NCBI GenBank assembly: GCA_040387375.1
Contig: JAZKDW010000026.1
Location: 16,225 to 80,224 of the forward strand
From: JAZKDW01 sp040387375
Lineage (GTDB): Bacteria > Pseudomonadota > Gammaproteobacteria > Burkholderiales > Burkholderiaceae_D
Direction of reading: 5' to 3'
Length of the DNA stretch: 64,000 nt
Part shown: positions 59,706 to 64,000 of the stretch, piece by piece
Layout of the letters: each line of letters starts with the position of its first letter
Numbering within the stretch: position 1 is the first letter of the stretch
The notes under the pieces: model-generated
Told to the model about the DNA's origin: nothing
What the model saw: the letters and a program-made list of their open reading frames with translations, nothing else
Database searches by the model: none
Program-made: the position numbers and the translations under genes

Positions 59706-61036
59706 TGAATCCGTATGCCGCACGACGCGCCAGCCTGATCGCCCAGATGCAGGCAAAAGGGGGCGGTGTTGCGATCATTCCGACCGCGCCGGAAGTGATG
59801 CGCAATGCCGACGCCGACTTCCCGTATCGGCACAACAGCTATTTTTATTATCTGTCCGGCTTCACCGAGCCGGAAGCGCTGATCGTGCTGATCGCCGGCA
59901 AAACGGAGCAGGCGATCCTGTTTTGCCGCGACAAGAACATGGAGCGCGAAATCTGGGATGGCTATCGCCACGGCCCGGCAGGCGCACGCGAAAAATACGG
60001 TTTCGACGCAGCTTATCCGATCGAGGCGCTGGATACTGAATTGCCGCGCCTGATGGCCAATGCGCCGGCGATTTTTTATGCGCTCGGCAGCGATGCCAGG
60101 CTCGATGCGCAGGTGCAGGGCTGGCTGAATTCGGTGCGCAGCCAGGTGCGCGCCGGTGTCACCGCGCCGGCCTCGGCCTACGACGTGCAGGTGCTGCTGA
60201 ATGAAATGCGGCTGGTCAAGGATGCCGACGAAATCGCGATCATGAAACGCGCGGCGGTGATTTCCAGCGAAGCGCATGCACGCGCGATGCGGATGTCGCG
60301 CCCGGGTTTGCGTGAATACCAGATCGAAGCCGAACTGCTGCATGAATTCCGCAAGAACGGTTCGCAGTTTCCCGCCTACACCTCGATTGTCGCCACCGGC
60401 GCCAATGCCTGCGTGCTGCATTACCGCGCAGGTGATGCGATTCTCGAACATGGCGACCTGGTGCTGATCGATGCCGGCTGCGAGCTCGACAGTTATGCAT
60501 CGGACATCACACGCACCTTTCCCGCCAGCGGCAAATTTTCCGGCCCGCAAAAAACCTTGTATGAACTGGTGCTCGCCTCGCAAGCGGCGGCGATCGCCGA
60601 AATCGGGCCGGGCAAACGGTTCACGGACAGCCATGATGCGGCGGTGCGGGTGCTGGCGCAAGGCATGCTCGACACCGGCCTGCTGGATAAAAACAAGGTC
60701 GGCACACTCGACGATGTGATCGGCAAAGGCGACTACCGCCAGTTCTACATGCACCGCACCGGGCATTGGATCGGCATGGATGTGCATGACGTCGGCGACT
60801 ACCGCGACGAGGCCCCGGCCGGTGAAGAAAAACCATGGCGCACGCTGCAGCCTGGCATGGCGCTTACGGTGGAACCGGGCATCTATGTCCGGCCTGCCGA
60901 AGGTGTGCCGGAGCAATACTGGCACATCGGCATCCGCATTGAAGACGATGCGCTGGTAACGGCGGATGGCTGCGACATCATCACCAGCGATGCGCCGAAA
61001 ACCGTGGCCGATATCGAAGCCACGATGAGAGGCTGA
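59705..61036 (+). CDS. pepP: Xaa-Pro aminopeptidase
   Basis: 443-residue aminopeptidase P that removes an N-terminal residue before proline. Pita-bread fold with dinuclear metal ligands: DAGCELDSYASDITRTF (two Asp), HRTGHWIGMDVHD (His), LTVEPGIYV (Glu) and RIEDDALV (Glu). The amino-terminal creatinase-like domain spans about residues 1-160. The UbiH-type gene follows immediately. Confidence 0.96.
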   Translation: MNPYAARRASLIAQMQAKGGGVAIIPTAPEVMRNADADFPYRHNSYFYYLSGFTEPEALIVLIAGKTEQAILFCRDKNMEREIWDGYRHGPAGAREKYGFDAAYPIEALDTELPRLMANAPAIFYALGSDARLDAQVQGWLNSVRSQVRAGVTAPASAYDVQVLLNEMRLVKDADEIAIMKRAAVISSEAHARAMRMSRPGLREYQIEAELLHEFRKNGSQFPAYTSIVATGANACVLHYRAGDAILEHGDLVLIDAGCELDSYASDITRTFPASGKFSGPQKTLYELVLASQAAAIAEIGPGKRFTDSHDAAVRVLAQGMLDTGLLDKNKVGTLDDVIGKGDYRQFYMHRTGHWIGMDVHDVGDYRDEAPAGEEKPWRTLQPGMALTVEPGIYVRPAEGVPEQYWHIGIRIEDDALVTADGCDIITSDAPKTVADIEATMRG

Positions 61037-61037
61037 C

Positions 61038-62204
61038 CTGGTCCCCCACCCTGCTCAGCGCCCTTCTCCGATAGCTGACTTCGATATCGCCATCTGCGGC
61101 GCCGGCCCGGTAGGACTGGCGCTCGCCGCCCTGCTGGTCAGGCGCGGCGCCGATCCGGCGCGGCTGGTTTTGATCGATGCCAAGACTGTCGCCGATGCGG
61201 CGAAAGATCCGCGTTCGATTGCGTTATCGTACGGCAGCCAGCAAATCCTGGAGGATGTCGGCGCGTGGCCGGCAGCGGTCAATCCGATTCATCAAATCCA
61301 CGTCTCGCGGCGCGGCCACTTCGGCCGCACGCTGATCGATTGTGAGGATTTTGCGTTGCCGGCACTCGGTTATGTCAGCCGTTATGGCGTGCTGGTGACA
61401 TCGCTGGCAAACGCGGCCAGTCAGGCGAACATCACGACCTTGCGCCCGGCACAGGTAAGCGCCACCACGGAGCAGCAGGATGATGTTGTTTTGCGGCTTG
61501 CCGATGGCCGCAACATCTCGGCGCACATCATGGTGCAGGCGGAAGGCGGCATGTTTTCCAGCCAGGCAGCCAGGCCGGTCAGCCGCGATTACGATCAGAC
61601 CGCCATCATCGCGCACGTGCGCGCCAGTGCGCCGATTTTGCATCGTGCGTTTGAACGTTTCACCGAAGAAGGGCCGCTTGCCTTGCTGCCGCAGGACGAT
61701 GGCTACGCGCTGGTATGGTGCATGAAACCGGCGTCGGCGGCGGCCTTGATCAGCTTGCCCGATGCCGCCTTCCTGGCGGCGCTGCAACAGGCATTCGGCA
61801 CACGCGTCGGGCGCTTCATCAGCATCAGTCAACGCAACACCTTTCCGCTGGGCCTCAATGCACATCCGGCAGTGTCGGCGCGGACAGTCGCCATTGGCAA
61901 TGCGGCGCAAACCCTGCACCCGGTTGCCGGCCAGGGTTTGAATCTGGGCCTGCGCGACGCCACGGTACTGGCGAATCTGCTGGCACGGGATGCTTCACCC
62001 GCGATGCTGGAGCGCTTTGCGCTTGCGCGGCAATCGGACCGCAGTCTGACCATACGCCTGACCGATACGATGGCGCGGGTATTTGCCAGTGCGCCGGATG
62101 GGGCGATCTCACAGACACTGCTTGGCTTGTCGCTCGGATTGATCGACGGGTTCAAGCCGGCCAGGAATGTGCTGGCTCAGCAGATGATGTTCGGTCGCAG
62201 ATAA
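61038..62204 (+). CDS. UbiH/UbiF-family FAD monooxygenase with non-canonical start
   Basis: About 388-residue flavin hydroxylase of the ubiquinone-biosynthesis type, or a related aromatic hydroxylase. FAD motif ICGAGPVGLALAALLVRRG near residues 19-37 and, late, AIGNAAQTLHPVAGQGLNLG near 275-294; DPRSIALSYGSQQIL is family-typical. The frame is open from 61029, yet no ATG, GTG or TTG precedes the FAD motif; the first TTG, at 61170, lies after it. CTG 61038, with AGAGG 5 nt upstream, is proposed. ATA 61071 or a sequencing frameshift are alternatives. It lies directly after pepP, as ubiH does in many proteobacteria. Confidence 0.85.
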   Translation: MVPHPAQRPSPIADFDIAICGAGPVGLALAALLVRRGADPARLVLIDAKTVADAAKDPRSIALSYGSQQILEDVGAWPAAVNPIHQIHVSRRGHFGRTLIDCEDFALPALGYVSRYGVLVTSLANAASQANITTLRPAQVSATTEQQDDVVLRLADGRNISAHIMVQAEGGMFSSQAARPVSRDYDQTAIIAHVRASAPILHRAFERFTEEGPLALLPQDDGYALVWCMKPASAAALISLPDAAFLAALQQAFGTRVGRFISISQRNTFPLGLNAHPAVSARTVAIGNAAQTLHPVAGQGLNLGLRDATVLANLLARDASPAMLERFALARQSDRSLTIRLTDTMARVFASAPDGAISQTLLGLSLGLIDGFKPARNVLAQQMMFGRR

Positions 62205-62250
62205 AAAGCCGCACCGGGAACATCCGGTGAAATGCAACAAGCATCACCTG

Positions 62251-62285
62251 AGTTGCTAAACATTAGTATAAAATGTTTAGCAACT
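62251..62285. promoter_or_regulatory. perfect 14-bp palindrome over a likely promoter
   Basis: AGTTGCTAAACATT (62251-62264) and its exact reverse complement (62272-62285), with a 7-nt centre. TATAAA at the centre is a likely -10 region, and the right arm touches the GGAGG ribosome site (62286-62290) of the nucleotidyltransferase gene. It could be an operator or an mRNA hairpin that controls translation. Confidence 0.65.
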
Positions 62286-62294
62286 GGAGGCTTC

Positions 62295-63335
62295 ATGCGA
62301 TTTTCTGAACTGAAATTATCGTCCCAAACCGCTTATGCCGAGCTGTTTGAACAAACACGTTCGTTCGAAATGACCAATGCACTGGCCGGGCTGAAGGGAA
62401 GCTTCCAGAAGCTGGAGCGCAAGGGAAAATCCTATTGGTATTTTGCTTACCGGGATACCGACCAGCGAACCAGGATGGCGTATGTCGGTCCTGACGAAGC
62501 GCGCGTGCAAGCGCTGGTCGCCAGGTTTGCCGACATCCGGCAGGACAAGCCGCTTGCTCCAGCTGCGCGCTCGGCAATTGCATTGGGATGTACACCCGTG
62601 GCGCCAAAACATTTCAGAATCATCAAACGCCTCGCCGAATACGGGTTTTTCCGGGCCGGCGGCATTCTTATCGGCAGCCACGCATTTCTTGCCATCGGCA
62701 ATATGCTGGGCGTTCGGTGGCTAGAAGGTGCGGCAACTCTGGATGTGGATTTTGCGCATGCGGGGCGAAATGTCTCGGTAGCACTACCGGCGTCGATCAA
62801 ACTCGATGTACATGGAGCACTTGAATCGCTCGAAATGGGCTTGCTGCCGATAACACAATTCAATGGTTCGGCTGGCGCGCAATATCGTAATCCTGAAGAC
62901 CAGGAACTGCGGATAGATTTTGTCACCAGCATGACCAGGGATAACAAGACTGTCGTGCTGCCGGACTTGAATCTGGCGCTCGAACCCCTGAAATTCATGG
63001 AATTTTCGCTTGAGCAAACTACACAAGGCTGCGTATTCGGGAACGCAGGCTCTTGTGTGGTCAACCTGCCGGCGCCGGAACGGTTTGCCGTTCACAAGCT
63101 CATCGTCTATGGCGAGCGGCCGGTAAGCGAACGAGTCAAGTCCAGAAAAGACCTGTTGCAGGCCGCAAGTCTGGCAAGCTACTTTTCTGAAAACCAGCAG
63201 GAAGACGTATTCAACGCAGCGTGGCGAGATGCCTTACAACGAGGCAAAGGCTGGAAAGAACGCGCCCTGCAAGGCCGCGACGCGTTGATCAGCCTTGCAC
63301 CTGATTTGGCCAGGCCAGAGCTCTGGGCGGAATGA
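62295..63335 (+). CDS. nucleotidyltransferase-fold protein (NTP_transf_8/GSU2403-like)
   Basis: 346-residue protein resembling the GSU2403-family of predicted nucleotidyltransferases. The N-terminal part (to about 110) has SYWYFAYRDTDQRTRMAYVG. The middle holds GILIGSHAFLAIGNMLGVRW followed by the acidic TLDVDFAHAG, where the metal-binding Asp-x-Asp is expected. Its C-terminal half (RFAVHKLIVYGER) is helical. ATG 62295 is fixed by GGAGG 4 nt upstream, which overlaps the palindrome arm; the earlier in-frame ATG at 62232 is rejected. Its role is unknown; relatives occur as accessory, sometimes toxin-like, genes. Confidence 0.8.
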   Translation: MRFSELKLSSQTAYAELFEQTRSFEMTNALAGLKGSFQKLERKGKSYWYFAYRDTDQRTRMAYVGPDEARVQALVARFADIRQDKPLAPAARSAIALGCTPVAPKHFRIIKRLAEYGFFRAGGILIGSHAFLAIGNMLGVRWLEGAATLDVDFAHAGRNVSVALPASIKLDVHGALESLEMGLLPITQFNGSAGAQYRNPEDQELRIDFVTSMTRDNKTVVLPDLNLALEPLKFMEFSLEQTTQGCVFGNAGSCVVNLPAPERFAVHKLIVYGERPVSERVKSRKDLLQAASLASYFSENQQEDVFNAAWRDALQRGKGWKERALQGRDALISLAPDLARPELWAE

Positions 63336-63356
63336 CCCGACAAGAGCCGCCGTAAT

Positions 63357-64000
63357 TCAGTCGACCGCCTTGACCATGTCCTCAATGACCTTCTTCGCAT
63401 CGCCAAACACCATCATGGTCTTGTCCATGTAGAACAGTTCATTGTCCAGCCCCGCATAACCGGCCGCCATCGAACGTTTGTTGACGATCACGGTCTTGGC
63501 TTTGTACGCTTCCAGGATCGGCATGCCCGCTATCGGCGACTTCGGATCTTTCGCCGCCGGATTGACGACATCGTTTGCGCCCAGCACCAGCACCACATCC
63601 GCCTGGCCAAATTCGTTGTTGATGTCTTCCATCTCGAACACCTGCTCATACGGCACTTCTGCTTCGGCCAGCAACACGTTCATGTGGCCCGGCATGCGGC
63701 CGGCCACCGGATGAATCGCATATTTGACCGTCACGCCTTTTTCCGTCAGTTTTTCCGTCAGCTCTTTCAACGCATGCTGCGCACGCGCTACCGCCAGGCC
63801 ATAACCCGGCACGATGATGACCGTTTCGGCATTGCTCATCAGGAAGGCGGCATCGTCGGCCGAACCGGATTTGACCGGACGCGCCGCCTGCTCGCCGGTT
63901 GCCGCGGCCGCGCCCGCGCCGCCGCCAAAACCGCCCAGCAGCACGTTGAAGAACGAGCGGTTCATCGCCTTGCACATGATGTACGACAGGATCGCGCCGC
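63357..64000 (-). CDS. pntB: NAD(P) transhydrogenase subunit beta, C-terminal part
   Basis: C-terminal part of PntB, the proton-translocating transhydrogenase subunit that binds NADP(H). The gene runs off the right edge, so its membrane domain is not seen. The visible part has GAILSYIMCKAMNRSFFNV (last helix end), a Gly/Ala linker, then the NADP domain: VIIVPGYGLAVARAQHAL, HPVAGRMPGHMNVLLAEA, VLVLGANDVVNPAAKDPKSP, and a terminal YMDKTMMVFGDAKKV. Motifs are standard; the subunit stops with a single conserved end. Confidence 0.95.
   Translation of the reverse strand, partial: GAILSYIMCKAMNRSFFNVLLGGFGGGAGAAAATGEQAARPVKSGSADDAAFLMSNAETVIIVPGYGLAVARAQHALKELTEKLTEKGVTVKYAIHPVAGRMPGHMNVLLAEAEVPYEQVFEMEDINNEFGQADVVLVLGANDVVNPAAKDPKSPIAGMPILEAYKAKTVIVNKRSMAAGYAGLDNELFYMDKTMMVFGDAKKVIEDMVKAVD

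Noticed and set aside
58052..60925. Long minus-strand frames opposite amgK and pepP
   Set aside because: Both plus-strand genes show full catalytic motifs; the opposing frames have shadow-type composition.
62212..62229. 6-bp GC hairpin after the UbiH-type gene as a rho-independent terminator
   Set aside because: Short stem and no T-run; kept only as a possible weak 3' structure.
1..64000. CRISPR arrays, rRNA, tRNA, complete insertion sequences, prophage
   Set aside because: No regular spacer repeats, rRNA segments, transposase or integrase genes were seen in reading both strands.

Overview
The window reads as chromosomal DNA of a betaproteobacterium of the order Burkholderiales, most likely family Oxalobacteraceae. 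The evidence is the housekeeping order miaB-phoH(ybeZ)-ybeY-corC-lnt-glyQ-glyS-gmhB-plsC-ygjP-gloA, the lptD-surA-pdxA-rsmA cluster, the amgK-murU cell-wall recycling pair and the moderately GC-rich codon use. The lineage is an inference from gene content and order; no rRNA or tRNA gene was seen.

Bases 1-1260 hold the end of arsH, a small unknown gene, a YkgJ-type cysteine-cluster gene and an intergenic inverted repeat. Bases 1190-21561 form a phosphate-acquisition island: polyphosphate kinase (ppk1) with sixA; a membrane-lipid remodelling operon of a PlcP-type phospholipase C, an MGDG-synthase-type glycosyltransferase and an unknown four-helix membrane protein; a histone-like basic protein; exopolyphosphatase (ppx); the C-P lyase operon phnGHIJKLM; a divergent operon with a second phnM and a 2H-phosphoesterase/PhnN fusion; the transporter phnCDE followed by an HD-domain oxygenase of the PhnZ type and a GNAT acetyltransferase; and a HAD phosphatase. 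Putative PhoB boxes, with 7-bp half-sites at 11-bp period, stand before ppk1, plcP, phnG, the second phnM, phnC and the HAD gene. In five of these six a -10-like hexamer follows after exactly 10 nt. Together the genes would store polyphosphate, replace phospholipids by glycolipids, and import and break down phosphonates when phosphate is short.

Bases 21585-29432 carry a VOC protein, a large sensor/GGDEF/EAL protein, a fused indolepyruvate ferredoxin oxidoreductase and a divergent LysR regulator. Bases 29498-36921 are a catabolic island: a TetR repressor divergent from an ABC importer (binding protein, ATPase, permease) and a hydantoinase/oxoprolinase pair (hyuA, hyuB). Bases 36922-38362 are gene-poor apart from one lipoprotein gene, a degenerate piece of which also lies at 29437-29478.

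Bases 38721-50172 are the conserved translation/envelope run from miaB to gloA. Bases 50177-63335 hold a membrane GGDEF protein, a metallophosphoesterase, rsmA, pdxA, surA, lptD, amgK, murU, pepP, a UbiH-type monooxygenase without a usual start codon, and a nucleotidyltransferase-fold gene preceded by a perfect 14-bp palindrome on its likely promoter. The window ends inside pntB.
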